From positions 62,001 through 126,000 of the forward strand of contig NZ_CP031467.1 in the NCBI RefSeq assembly GCF_003368325.1: a DNA stretch of 64,000 bases. Direction: 5' to 3'. Each line of letters opens with the position of its first letter. Position 1 is the stretch's first letter. Of this stretch, positions 54,009 to 63,460 are shown piece by piece. The position numbers and the translations under genes were made by a program. The notes under the pieces are model-generated. The model saw only the letters and a list, made by a program, of their open reading frames with translations, had not been told where the DNA came from and made no database searches. The stretch is from Paraburkholderia caffeinilytica. GTDB lineage: Bacteria; Pseudomonadota; Gammaproteobacteria; Burkholderiales; Burkholderiaceae.

Positions 54009-54608
54009 ATGAACGATACCTCGCCCAGCCTCATGCAACCCACGTTGACCGGACAGATCGTCGAACTCAGGCCGCTTCAGCAGGAACACGCGCAGGGTCT
54101 GCTCGACGCCGCCGCGGACGGTCAGTTGTGGAACATGAAGCTGACTGTCGTGCCGGGTCCCGAAACCGTCGGCGGTTATATCGCAACCGCGCTCGATGGG
54201 CGCGCGGCCGGCACGGTGATGCCCTTCGTGATCGTCAGGCGGGATACGGGGGCGATTGTCGGCAGCACGCGATTCTGGAAGATCGACCGGGTGAACCGGA
54301 AGCTGGAAATCGGCCACACATGGTTGGGCGAGTCGGTGCAGCGCTCGGCGGTGAATACCGAGGCGAAGTACCTTCTGCTGCGTCATGCGTTCGAAGCGAT
54401 GCAGTGCGTGCGCGTGCAGTTCACCACGGACGAGCTCAACGAGAAATCAAGAGCCGCGATTCTGCGGATCGGCGCGAAACAGGAAGGCATTGTCCGGCAC
54501 GAGCGGATCATGCCGGACGGGCGCAAGCGCAATTCGGTGCGCTTTAGCATCATCGACGAGGAGTGGGTCGAGGTTAAGGCGAGGTTGGAGGGCAAGCTTG
54601 GGCGGTGA
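54009..54608 (+). CDS. GNAT-family N-acetyltransferase (RimJ-like)
   Basis: An acetyltransferase of 199 residues that would use acetyl-CoA. Fold motifs are QIVELRPLQQEHAQGLLDAA, GAIVGSTRFW and IGHTWLGESVQRSAVNTEAKYLLLRHAFE, with the acetyl-CoA-binding turn and a late region NEKSRAAILRIGAKQEG typical of RimJ/RimL. The substrate is unknown. Start ATG 54009 is used since the conserved region begins soon after; an ATG at 53973 in frame is possible. No operon partner is seen. Confidence 0.8.
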   Translation: MNDTSPSLMQPTLTGQIVELRPLQQEHAQGLLDAAADGQLWNMKLTVVPGPETVGGYIATALDGRAAGTVMPFVIVRRDTGAIVGSTRFWKIDRVNRKLEIGHTWLGESVQRSAVNTEAKYLLLRHAFEAMQCVRVQFTTDELNEKSRAAILRIGAKQEGIVRHERIMPDGRKRNSVRFSIIDEEWVEVKARLEGKLGR

Positions 54609-54672
54609 GACGCCGCCCGACGCGATTCGCTTCACTTCGTCGCGTTCAAGTGCAATCCCACCACCCTACTCT

Positions 54673-55695
54673 TCACACATGGACGTCCCGCTCACCAAGC
54701 GGCTGCGGTGGCGTCGTCGCCGCTGCAAACTCCTCGCGCAACGCATCGCGCGCCTGATGCCGGCGCACCCATAACGCGGTCAGAATCGGCACCAGAATCG
54801 CCGTCACGAGGCAGGCCGTCGCGACCATCGCCGTCGCCGCCGGCACCAGCGGTTTGAAGCGCGGAATCATCTCGCCGATGATCGCCGGGTTCGCCACCGC
54901 GGCCCCCGCCGTCGACGAAGCCGCCAACCCCGCCGCCCCATTGCCGCCCGCGATCCAGCGGTCCGCGAGGATCAGCGGAACGCCCGTCACCACGATCACT
55001 CCGAGGCCCAGCACGATGCCCGGCAAGCCGCTCGTGACGATCACGTTCAGGTCGATACCGTTGCCGAGCGCAAAGCCGAAAAACGGAATCAGCGGATGCA
55101 CGCAACGGCCAAAGAACTCGCGCAGGTCGCTATCCAGATTACCCAGCGTGAAGCCGATCAAAAACGGTAGCACCGCGCCGACGAACAGCCGCGGCTCGAA
55201 GAACGCCACACCGGTCGCGCCGAGAATGATCATGCTGACGAGCGGCCCCGATTCGATCGACATCAGCACGAACGCGCCTGCCTCTTCCTTGCTGCCGTAT
55301 TGCTGCATCACGGCCGCATAGAGGCCGCCGTTGGTCATGTCCATCGACGTCGTGATCGCGAGCACCGAGAGACCCGCGAACAGGCCCGCCTTGACGCCGT
55401 CGATCGGAATGAAGTGCGACGCCACGATTGTTGCAATCCACGCCACCACCATTTTGGTGACGAGCAGCGTGCCCGACTTGCGCAGCACCGTGCCGGTCGC
55501 CCGCAGGTCGATCGTTGCGCCCATGCAGAAGAACCACACCGCCAGAATCGGCACGGTGCCGGTAATCAATCCATTGGTGAACGACCCGAGATATTTTCCA
55601 CCACCCGGCGCAAACGTGTGGACACAGGCGCCGAGCAGCAGCGGCACCAGCATCAGGCCGCCTGGAATGCGGTCAATGGCCTTCTTGAGCTTCAT
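54673..55695 (-). CDS. kdgT: 2-keto-3-deoxygluconate permease
   Basis: An inner-membrane carrier of 340 residues with about ten hydrophobic segments. The N-terminal [20 protein letters not shown] and later [19 protein letters not shown] and [15 protein letters not shown] are typical of KdgT, the transporter of 2-keto-3-deoxygluconate from pectin breakdown. It starts at ATG 55695. Upstream on the plus strand lies a degraded IclR regulator, the usual partner type (KdgR) of such genes. No other pectin gene is seen. Confidence 0.88.
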   Translation of the reverse strand: MKLKKAIDRIPGGLMLVPLLLGACVHTFAPGGGKYLGSFTNGLITGTVPILAVWFFCMGATIDLRATGTVLRKSGTLLVTKMVVAWIATIVASHFIPIDGVKAGLFAGLSVLAITTSMDMTNGGLYAAVMQQYGSKEEAGAFVLMSIESGPLVSMIILGATGVAFFEPRLFVGAVLPFLIGFTLGNLDSDLREFFGRCVHPLIPFFGFALGNGIDLNVIVTSGLPGIVLGLGVIVVTGVPLILADRWIAGGNGAAGLAASSTAGAAVANPAIIGEMIPRFKPLVPAATAMVATACLVTAILVPILTALWVRRHQARDALREEFAAATTPPQPLGERDVHV

Positions 55696-55799
55696 GCCTC
55701 CTCCATGGACTTTGCGTCCTGTTGTCGGGTGGATCACCCGGGGTGATGTCCCGTTCTTACGCCGGGCGGCTCCCTTTCGGCGCAATATAGCATCGCAAC

Positions 55800-56139
55800 A
55801 GGAACAACGTTCCCAGCAAGTCGACGCAAAAGTCGCTCGCCTCCGCCGACGCCGTCTTGAGCATCCTGCCGCGCGTGCGTGAGCAAGGCTATGGCGAGGA
55901 CAACGAGGAACAGGAAGAAGGCTTGCAATGTCTCGCGCGGTGTTTCTCGCGCGGTGTTCGACCGCTTCGGCCGCGTGATCGCCGGCCTGTCGATTTCGTT
56001 TCCGACCATGCGCTGCGGCGCCGACACGAAATCGCACTACGTTGCGCTACTCAAGCAGTCAGGTCTCGCGATCTCCACGCGGCTCGGCTATCGCGAAGCG
56101 ACGGCGGCGGAGCATGCAGCCGTCGACGGACCGGGTTGA
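55800..56139 (+). pseudogene. Remnant of an IclR-type regulator, C-terminal part, frameshifted
   Basis: One frame encodes [24 protein letters not shown], the effector-domain segment of IclR regulators. A second frame continues with [19 protein letters not shown] and [21 protein letters not shown], the usual C-terminal end, and stops at 56139. The break lies at a perfect 14-bp tandem duplication (TCTCGCGCGGTGTT at 55931-55944 and 55945-55958). The N-terminal helix-turn-helix is absent. It is divergent from kdgT and may once have controlled it. Confidence 0.7.
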
Positions 56140-56197
56140 AAGCATAGAGGCGCGGCAAACACCCGGCGACATGCTTCCGGGCGCTTTCAGCGCGCAC

Positions 56198-56251
56198 GTG
56201 AGCGGTGTGAGCGGTGTGAGCGGTGTGAGCGCCTTGAGCGCCTTGAGCGGC
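56198..56251. repeat. 9-bp tandem repeat
   Basis: Six 9-base units: three exact GTGAGCGGT, then GTGAGCGCC, TTGAGCGCC and TTGAGCGGC. The length is a multiple of three, and on the minus strand it codes [15 protein letters not shown] within a dioxygenase remnant, so it appears to have grown inside former coding sequence. Confidence 0.9.
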
Positions 56252-56391
56252 GGTGGCAAATCGTCGTACGCGGTGGCGGTGTTGGCCAAGACGGTGTCGC
56301 CGCCCACATCCGGAATGGTCACGCCGCGCAGGATCGACGCTTGCGGATAGGCGTCGACGAATGTCACATGCCATGATCCAGGCATCGGGGG
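56226..56391 (-). pseudogene. Remnant of a TauD/TfdA-type dioxygenase
   Basis: On the minus strand the frame reads [19 protein letters not shown] and [19 protein letters not shown], then [10 protein letters not shown]. This is the middle region of 2-oxoglutarate-dependent TauD/TfdA dioxygenases, where WHTDVTF carries the metal His and Asp; here two residues (TD) are missing. Sequence on both sides is not family-like and the 9-bp repeat follows. It is a short remnant, not an active gene. Confidence 0.6.
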
Positions 56392-56489
56392 AAGATGTGG
56401 GCGCAGGCCGCCCACGGAACGCGGCGTGTGCGCAAGCGAGCGGCCGTCAATCGATGGTAAGCATCAAGCCGCCAACGCACACCAACGGG

Positions 56490-57044
56490 TCACGGCAGCA
56501 TCCGCTGCAGTGTCTGATCCTTGAGCACAAAACGATGAAACAGCGCTCCCGCGATATGCAGTGCGATTAGCGCGAACAACACCCAGGCCAGATAGCCGTG
56601 GATGTCGCCCATTTCATGCCCGACCGACGAACCGACCGGCGAGATGCCGGGATACGACAGTACGCCGAGCAGCTTGACGGACCATCCGCGCGAGGACGCG
56701 TTGGCCCATCCGAGCAAAGGCACAACCACCAGCGCGAGATAAAGAAGACCGTGCGTGACGTGCGAAACGACGCGAAGGAAAGGTGAAAGCGATGTAGGCG
56801 GAGGTGTGTGCGTGAGACGCCAGACGATTCTCGCCGCCACCGCGGCAATCAGCGCTGCACCCACGCCGAGATGCCAAGCGATCAGACCGTCGGGCCGCGT
56901 GCCCTTGTGAATATCCGGCATGGTCCAACCGATCACGAACTGCGCGGCAATCAGCAGGGCCACCAGCCAGTGAAGAAACTTGGCTACGCCGTCGTAGCCT
57001 ATTGCATAGCGCGGGAAACTGGCCGGGTCCGATCGCATGGTCAT
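56490..57044 (-). CDS. Cytochrome b561
   Basis: A membrane di-haem cytochrome of 184 residues (CybB type) passing electrons to or from quinol. Four helices are visible, with haem-ligand His in KFLHWLVALLIAAQFVIG, IAWHLGVGAALIAAV, HVTHGLLYLALVVVPLLGW and HGYLAWVLFALIALHIAGALFH. It starts at ATG 57044. A PmrA-like box lies 107 bp upstream. It ends beside the dioxygenase remnant. Confidence 0.92.
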   Translation of the reverse strand: MTMRSDPASFPRYAIGYDGVAKFLHWLVALLIAAQFVIGWTMPDIHKGTRPDGLIAWHLGVGAALIAAVAARIVWRLTHTPPPTSLSPFLRVVSHVTHGLLYLALVVVPLLGWANASSRGWSVKLLGVLSYPGISPVGSSVGHEMGDIHGYLAWVLFALIALHIAGALFHRFVLKDQTLQRMLP

Positions 57045-57588
57045 GAGAATGTGTTAGCAGCAGTGAAGCCATTGAATGGAGGAAGCGTACTTGTGCCATC
57101 AAGGGTACACAAATTTTGAACGCACTCGCGCAGCATGCTACGGATCAAACCTTAAGAAAAGCTGATGTTGCGTTTGACGATCGCTTCGGGCGCATGAGGC
57201 GGCCATGCACTGGCGGTTGCGTAGAAAGTACGATCGGCGCCCCTTCAGGTCGGCTCGCATCCCGAGTCTGCAACTGAATGTATCCGTCAGGCATACGCCT
57301 CGTGATCTGTCGCGCACTGCGTGCTCCCGTTGTTCACACGCATGCGTTTGAACTTGCCCAAACACGGCGGATGCATGAAGGCAGGACGTTTTTCATAGCG
57401 CGCTCAATGGGTTGCCCACGGATTTCCCGTCAGCGGAACAACTAATCGCCGCGCTGCAACGATGCGCCATACCGTGTCGTCTACGTGGCCGACATGTGAA
57501 AGCATCGACACGTCCTGTTACACACGAACACACCGGTAATCCAGCTGCTCAGTAGAGTTCGGTCATACGTAAAAGGGAAGGCAACGTC
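57045..57588. other. Gene-poor region with a PmrA-like box
   Basis: 544 bp in which I find no supported gene. CTTAAG-AAAAG-CTGATG at 57151-57167 is a 10-of-12 match to the PmrA box arrangement CTTAAG-N5-CTTAAG and lies 107 bp before the cytochrome b561 start. Right end: the leader of a small lipoprotein gene with AAAGGGAAGG before its ATG. Confidence 0.5.
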
Positions 57589-57708
57589 ATGAAACGAATT
57601 TTCGCGCTGGTGCTGTTGGCGGTCACCCTCGGGAGTGCATTGGGCGGTTGCATCATCGTGCCGGAGGGCGGCTACCACGATCATTACCACGATCACGACC
57701 ATTACTAA
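57589..57708 (+). CDS. Tiny histidine-rich lipoprotein
   Basis: A 39-residue product, MKRIFALVLLAVTLGSALGGC, with lipobox LGGC, and a short mature part IIVPEGG followed by repeated H/D/Y (YHDHYHDHDHY). Cleavage would leave only 19 residues held to a membrane by lipid. The histidines suggest metal binding. Start ATG 57589 follows AAGGGAAGG. A histidine-rich secreted protein follows 53 bp downstream, so they may form one transcript. Confidence 0.7.
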   Translation: MKRIFALVLLAVTLGSALGGCIIVPEGGYHDHYHDHDHY

Positions 57709-57761
57709 GCGCTGCTCGCGCGGCGCACTCCACTCTCAATCGTAAAACCCGAGAATAAAAC

Positions 57762-58154
57762 ATGAGCAAATCACGAAACCGCTGGCTGTCCATGGCGATC
57801 GTTGCAGGTCTGGGGATCGGTGCATCTTCTGTCGCGCTGGCGCACGTCGACGTGGGCGTGAACGTCGGCATTCCGGGCGTGGTCTATGCGCCTGAGCCGG
57901 TCTATGCTCCGCCTCCGCCCGTCTACGCGCCCGCTCCTCCGGTGGTCGTCGTGAGTCCGGGCTGGTATGGCGAACGCTACTACGACGGGCACCGCTATTG
58001 GGAACGACGCGAGTGGGAAGAGCGCCATCACGAGCGCGAGTGGCATGACGCGCGCGGCTATCGCGATGGCCCGCGCGGCGATTGGCACGGCCACGACGGC
58101 GATCACGGCGATTGGCACGGCCATGGCGACGACCACGGCCGAGGCGATCACTAA
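57762..58154 (+). CDS. Secreted Pro/His/Gly-rich protein
   Basis: A 130-residue protein with a signal peptide (SMAIVAGLGIGASSVALA, cleaved before HVDVGVNVG). The mature part has a Tyr/Pro/Val repeat (YAPEPVYAPPPPVYAPAPPV), then a charged, His-, Arg- and Asp-rich end (HDGDHGDWHGHGDDHGRGDH). This is the composition of small periplasmic or outer-surface proteins with YXQ/hydration domains seen in Burkholderia. A metal-binding or envelope role is possible but unproven. Start ATG 57762. Confidence 0.75.
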   Translation: MSKSRNRWLSMAIVAGLGIGASSVALAHVDVGVNVGIPGVVYAPEPVYAPPPPVYAPAPPVVVVSPGWYGERYYDGHRYWERREWEERHHEREWHDARGYRDGPRGDWHGHDGDHGDWHGHGDDHGRGDH

Positions 58155-58232
58155 TGCATGGGCCGGGGCAGCGTCACTGACGTCGCCGTCCCGCGCAGGC
58201 ATTCGCGCCACACCTTTTACAGGAGCGACGAT

Positions 58233-58481
58233 TTGCTACGCAGCGATCCACGGCGTGTAACCGCACACATCGACGGCACGCTCATCTCCGCCGAATACAG
58301 CGAACAGACCGGCCAATTATGTTTGCGTCAGGACGGCGCCGTACTGCGCGAATGGTTTCCACCGCATTCGTGGATTGCGATTGCATCGGTCGCCGGCGCG
58401 CGGCACTGGGGTACGCGCCCCTCCGATGAGGACCTTCACGCTTTGTTGCTCAATGAGATGGCCTTGTTGCGCACGCCGTAA
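58233..58481 (+). CDS. Small conserved-looking hypothetical protein
   Basis: An 82-residue soluble protein that I do not recognise. It carries HIDGTLISAEYSEQTGQLCLRQDG, then REWFPPHSWIAIAS. The start is decided by an AGGAG ribosome-binding site seven bases before TTG 58233; an in-frame ATG at 58158 lacks such a site and would add 25 residues of unlikely composition. It follows the histidine-rich gene by 78 bp and ends before a strong terminator. Confidence 0.55.
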   Translation: MLRSDPRRVTAHIDGTLISAEYSEQTGQLCLRQDGAVLREWFPPHSWIAIASVAGARHWGTRPSDEDLHALLLNEMALLRTP

Positions 58482-58502
58482 TCGCATGAGAGATACGAAA
58501 AA

Positions 58503-58537
58503 AGGCCGGTCATCGGATACGTTCCGATGACCGGCCT
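58503..58537. terminator. Strong terminator hairpin
   Basis: A perfect 15-bp stem (AGGCCGGTCATCGGA and its complement) around five bases, flanked on the left by a run of A and on the right by CTT. It lies 22 bp after the hypothetical gene and works for the plus strand, possibly also for the minus strand. Confidence 0.85.
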
Positions 58538-58643
58538 CTTGCATTCCACTCGCGGATATTGAGCGGGCACAACAACGCCGCCATCATCCGCGCATTTCGT
58601 TGCGCTCTTCGTTGCGCTCTTCGTTGTGGTCTTCGTTGTGGTC

Positions 58644-58892
58644 TTAACGCACGTTGTAGATCGGCGGCGAATACGAGCTTACCGACGTGTCATTGCCATG
58701 ACCGGCTTGCCACGTGCCATGGCCGCCGGAACCATAACCGCTGGTATCGGCCTGAGCCGCGCCCTGCTGCGTGGAAACTTGCGCTTGCGTGCCCTGCGCG
58801 CTTTGCGGGGCCGGCTGATTCGATTGCGCGAACGAAGCGATCGGCGCGCCAAGAACAACTGCAATAGCAACAGCTTTGATGAGCGATTTCAT
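58644..58892 (-). CDS. Small secreted protein (DUF4148-like)
   Basis: An 82-residue exported protein. The signal peptide is MKSLIKAVAIAVVLGAPIASFA, cleaved before QSNQ. The mature part is rich in Gln, Ser and Gly (QSAQGTQAQVSTQQGAAQ, GYGSGGHGTW). The beginning MKSLIKAV resembles many DUF4148 proteins of Burkholderia, but the usual Tyr/Leu-rich central part is not seen. Function unknown. Start ATG 58892 follows GGAGGTGG. Confidence 0.7.
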   Translation of the reverse strand: MKSLIKAVAIAVVLGAPIASFAQSNQPAPQSAQGTQAQVSTQQGAAQADTSGYGSGGHGTWQAGHGNDTSVSSYSPPIYNVR

Positions 58893-59112
58893 GAAACCAC
58901 CTCCAGAGAATGTCTTACAGCGCTGCAGATATGACAGGTCGTGCAGTCGTTGAAAACAGTCTAGGGGTCGATCAGGTGCGGATAAATCCTCCATTCCTGA
59001 ATTCACTGTTGCTTTTGACACGACAATGGCGAAGGCCCGCCCCTCAATGGTTTGCCGGCATACGTGAGGATCGGCGGGCTTCGTCTGATCAAAAAATTTG
59101 CGTCGCGCCCTC

Positions 59113-60330
<1,218 letters not shown>

Positions 60331-60335
60331 TCATG

Positions 60336-60357
60336 CGTTGTATCGCGCAACGCGATA
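60336..60357. promoter_or_regulatory. Two overlapping inverted repeats before pobA
   Basis: CGTTG-TATCGCG-CAACG and TATCGCG-CAA-CGCGATA overlap in the 174-bp gap between the TetR gene and pobA, 50 bp before the pobA start. They fit a binding site for a dimeric repressor such as the adjacent TetR protein. Confidence 0.45.
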
Positions 60358-60459
60358 TCGTGGATACGTAGTATCTAGTTTTGAGATAACCGACGGTCCA
60401 GCTCGAGCGGGCTCGATATGGACAAATGCGCCATACCGTTGCCCAGCCTGCCCGTGCGC

Positions 60460-61188
60460 TCATTCATCCGATAGCCGACCTGCCGCATCGCTCTGCGCGG
60501 TCTCGAGGTAAACCCTGGCCAACTTACGGATCTCGGCCAGCAACTTCCGGCGTGCCGCGGGCTTCTCGTCGTTCGCCCCGGCGACTGCCTTGAGCACATG
60601 CAGCAGCACGATCGCCATTGTCTCGGACTGCGCCTTCGTCAGATGCGGAATCGCGTTGCGCAAAATCGCGGCGACGGCGCCGCGCGTCGTTTCGCGAAAA
60701 CGTGCGCGCCGCTCGTCGCTGCCACCACGCGCATCGACAAGTGCAACCGCCAGACTGCGCTGCGATTGCAGCGACACCATGAAATCGACGAATGCATCGG
60801 CGAGCTCGCCTGGGGTCATTGCCGACGCCTGGCTGGCGAGCGCGGTAAAGCCGCTCTCCGCGTGCTGCACATAGCGCGAAAGCAAGGCATCCGCCAACGA
60901 TTCCTTGGATGGGAAAAACCGGTACAGCGAGCCAATCGCGGTGTTTGAGCGCGCGGCGATCTCGGTCATGGTGGCCGCGTCGTAGCCCTTCTCGCTAAAC
61001 ACCGCTATGCCCGCTTCCAGGATTGCCGCGACCCGCAGATGCCCCCGTTGTCGTTTCGGCTCCTGCGCGCCGCCGGAACCAGACGAACCATTCCATGAGC
61101 TACCTCGCCCTGCTTTTCTCCGGCGCGTTTCTGTGCAACTGCGTCCCGCACCTCGCGAGCGGTTTGCGCGGCGAGCCGTTCCCGACAC
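60460..61188 (-). CDS. TetR/AcrR-family regulator
   Basis: A TetR-type repressor. The helix-turn-helix is visible as RVAAILEAGIAVFSEKGYDAATMTEIAARSNTAIGSLYRFFPSKESLADALL; the C-terminal domain binds an unknown ligand. The core gene is sure, the start is not: the only in-frame GTG/ATG is GTG 61188, which gives an odd Arg/Ser/Gly-rich tail of about 48 residues and overlaps the divergent membrane protein gene by 94 bp. It precedes pobA on the same strand and may control it. Confidence 0.8.
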   Translation of the reverse strand: MSGTARRANRSRGAGRSCTETRRRKAGRGSSWNGSSGSGGAQEPKRQRGHLRVAAILEAGIAVFSEKGYDAATMTEIAARSNTAIGSLYRFFPSKESLADALLSRYVQHAESGFTALASQASAMTPGELADAFVDFMVSLQSQRSLAVALVDARGGSDERRARFRETTRGAVAAILRNAIPHLTKAQSETMAIVLLHVLKAVAGANDEKPAARRKLLAEIRKLARVYLETAQSDAAGRLSDE

Positions 61189-61409
61189 CCTTCGCGAAAC
61201 CGCGGGGTGTCGGCGATTCGTCGGCGTTGGTCAACGTGCTGCGGGGATATTTCAATCTGCTCGCCGGCCTTTATCTGCTCACGCGGCAGCCCGTCACGAT
61301 CGGTGTGAACGCAAACTGCCTCGCGGTGTTTGCAGGCGCGCTGGTATTGGGCACGTATATGTCCGTGCACTTCGGCAAGGTCTGGCAAGGCAAGCACGCT
61401 CGCCAATAA
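61095..61409 (+). CDS. Small membrane protein of unknown function
   Basis: A 104-residue protein with hydrophobic segments at residues 1-17 (LALLFSGAFLCNCVPHL), 50-63 (VLRGYFNLLAGLYLL) and 75-93 (LAVFAGALVLGTYMSV). The end HFGKVWQGKHARQ is basic. It looks like a conserved Burkholderia membrane protein. Start ATG 61095 has CCATTCC before it, a weak site. It overlaps the 5' end of the TetR gene head to head. Confidence 0.65.
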   Translation: MSYLALLFSGAFLCNCVPHLASGLRGEPFPTPFAKPRGVGDSSALVNVLRGYFNLLAGLYLLTRQPVTIGVNANCLAVFAGALVLGTYMSVHFGKVWQGKHARQ

Positions 61410-61578
61410 GCGGTCGCCTGCACGCAGTGAAGCCGATCGTGCAATTGCACTCGACTGCAACCATGTTCGGCGCAAACTGGACATCGGCTTTAGTTGCGAC
61501 CTGCCGTGTTGAGGCAGCACATCGAGCAGCGGCGCCTGTCGCCAGGCACCGCTTGTTACCACGATACAATTCGCGCCG

Positions 61579-63150
61579 TTACGCGAGGAACAAGCGATAC
61601 ACCGGGTTCTGCGTCTCTTCCCAGTACGGATACCCAAGCGTCGCGAGAAAGCGGTCGAACTCGCTGTTCTCGCTCGCCGGCACCTGGATGCCGACCAGAA
61701 TCGAGCTGTAGTCCGCGCCCTGGTTGCGGTAGTGGAACAGGCTGATATTCCAGTTCGGCGCCATCGACGACAGAAACTTCATCAGCGCGCCCGGCCGCTC
61801 GGGAAACTCGAAACGGAACAGCCGTTCGTCGTGCGCCAGCGGCGAGCGGCCGCCGACCATGTAGCGGATGTGCTGCTTCGACAGTTCATCGAAGGTCAGA
61901 TCGACGGTGGCAAAGCCGTGTGCTTCGAATGCGCCCGCGATCTGCGCCGATTCGCTGCGGTTGCGGATCTGCACGCCGACGAAGATATGCGCTGAATTCG
62001 CGTCCGCGATGCGGTAGTTGAACTCGGTGACGCTGCGCGTGCCGACCAGTTCGCAGAAGCGGCGGAAACTGCCGCGCTCTTCCGGAATCGTCACGGCGAA
62101 CACCGCTTCACGCGCTTCCCCGACTTCGGCGCGCTCCGCCACGAAACGCATGCGGTCGAAGTTCATGTTCGCGCCGGACGTGATCGCAATCAGCGTCTGG
62201 TTCTCGATGCCTTCGCGCTCGGCATACTGTTTGGCGCCGGCCACGGCCAGCGCGCCCGCGGGTTCCAGCACGCTGCGGGTGTCCTGGAACACGTCCTTGA
62301 TCGCGGCGCACAGCGCGTCGGTGTTCACGAGCAGCACGTCGTCGAGATATTCGCGGCACAGGCGGAAGGTTTCTTCGCCCACGAGCTTCACCGCGGTGCC
62401 ATCCGAGAACAGCCCGACTTCGTTTAGCGTGACCCGTTCGCCTGCCTGTAAAGAAGCGGCCATCGCGCACGAGTCGTCGGTCTGTACGCCGATCACCCGG
62501 ATCTCCGGGCGCACCGATTTCACGTACGCGGCCACGCCCGCGGCCAGACCGCCGCCGCCGATCGGCACGAAGATCGCGTGGATCGGCCCCTGGTGCTGGC
62601 TGAGAATTTCCATCGCGACCGTGCCCTGGCCGGCGATCACGTACGGATCGTCGAACGGGTGCACGAACGTCAGGCCGCGCTCTTCCTGCAGCTTCACCGC
62701 GTGCCCGTACGCATCGCTATAGGACTCGCCGAACTGCACGACTTCAACCGTCGCTCCGCCATGCGCGCGTACCGCATCGACCTTCACCTGCGGGGTCGTC
62801 ACCGGCACCACGATGATCGCCTTCACGCCCATGCGGGCCGCCGACAGCGCCACACCCTGCGCATGATTGCCCGCCGACGCGGTAATCACGCCCCGCTCCA
62901 GCGCATCCGCCGGAATATGCGCCATCTTGTTGTACGCGCCGCGCACCTTGAACGAGAACACCGGCTGGTTGTCCTCGCGCTTCAGATAAACCCGGTTGGA
63001 GAGCCGTGCCGACAGACTCGGCGCGCGTTCGAGTTCGGTCTCGCGGGCCACGTCGTAGACGCGTGCGGTCAGGGTTTTCTTCAGGTAGTCGTGGCGCAAA
63101 GCCACGCTGTCGGCGGCTTCCGCAACCTGATCGAGTTCGTGTAATAGCAA
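61579..63150 (-). CDS. ilvA: Threonine ammonia-lyase, biosynthetic
   Basis: IlvA deaminates threonine to 2-oxobutanoate, the first step of isoleucine synthesis. The PLP enzyme has 523 residues. The PLP lysine lies in FSFKVRGAYNK, the phosphate-binding loop is PIGGGGLAAG, and the C-terminal third has two ACT-like regulatory domains (VTIPEERGSFRRFCELVG and FEFPERPGALMKFLSSM) that sense isoleucine and valine. The start ATG 63150 lacks a strong ribosome-binding site within the shown sequence; the next usable start near DYLKK would give the usual 507 residues. A hairpin stands upstream. Confidence 0.95.
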   Translation of the reverse strand: MLLHELDQVAEAADSVALRHDYLKKTLTARVYDVARETELERAPSLSARLSNRVYLKREDNQPVFSFKVRGAYNKMAHIPADALERGVITASAGNHAQGVALSAARMGVKAIIVVPVTTPQVKVDAVRAHGGATVEVVQFGESYSDAYGHAVKLQEERGLTFVHPFDDPYVIAGQGTVAMEILSQHQGPIHAIFVPIGGGGLAAGVAAYVKSVRPEIRVIGVQTDDSCAMAASLQAGERVTLNEVGLFSDGTAVKLVGEETFRLCREYLDDVLLVNTDALCAAIKDVFQDTRSVLEPAGALAVAGAKQYAEREGIENQTLIAITSGANMNFDRMRFVAERAEVGEAREAVFAVTIPEERGSFRRFCELVGTRSVTEFNYRIADANSAHIFVGVQIRNRSESAQIAGAFEAHGFATVDLTFDELSKQHIRYMVGGRSPLAHDERLFRFEFPERPGALMKFLSSMAPNWNISLFHYRNQGADYSSILVGIQVPASENSEFDRFLATLGYPYWEETQNPVYRLFLA

Positions 63151-63460
63151 GGCAAGCTCCTGTGCGGCAAGAACAAAACGTCAAAGAGATCACCAGGAGG
63201 CAGGCAGAAAGCGGACATAAAAAAACCCGCCTCGTGGGGCGGGTTTTTTGTCACTGCGTACCAGACGCGCGCTAACCCACCATTCGATGAATGGTGCTAA
63301 TAATCAGCGCAATACGGATGTCGAGGCAGTTCATGCGTTCGATCTTCGTTGACTTGACGGGCTTTGTCAATCCCTCTTGGTCGCATCCCTGTTCGTTTTG
63401 TCTGGCGTCGTCGCCTGCGGGCTGCATATCGCTCCCGGCGGTACGCTTCATGCGGATGCA
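63151..63460. other. Gap between ilvA and virJ-like gene
   Basis: 310 bp with a terminator-like hairpin at 63220-63249. I see no gene in the rest; the stretch 63250-63460 contains the 3' flank of the virJ-like gene. Confidence 0.6.
63220..63249. terminator. Bidirectional-looking terminator before ilvA
   Basis: AAAAAACCCGCC-TCGTGG-GGCGGGTTTTTT, a perfect 12-bp stem with runs of A and T on the two sides, so it can act on either strand. It most likely ends transcription from the virJ-like gene and shields ilvA; attenuation of ilvA is less likely because no isoleucine-rich leader peptide is seen. Confidence 0.85.

Noticed and set aside
55734..56027. 97-codon minus-strand frame with a hydrophobic stretch
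   Set aside because: It is antisense to the IclR remnant; the hydrophobic part comes from the complement of the Glu-rich segment.
57138..57365. 75-codon minus-strand frame in the gap before the small lipoprotein
   Set aside because: No ribosome-binding site, unusual Cys/Arg composition and no recognisable domain.
63160..63249. Attenuator with leader peptide for ilvA
   Set aside because: The short frame after the hairpin has no run of isoleucine, valine or leucine codons, and the hairpin is symmetric like an ordinary bidirectional terminator.
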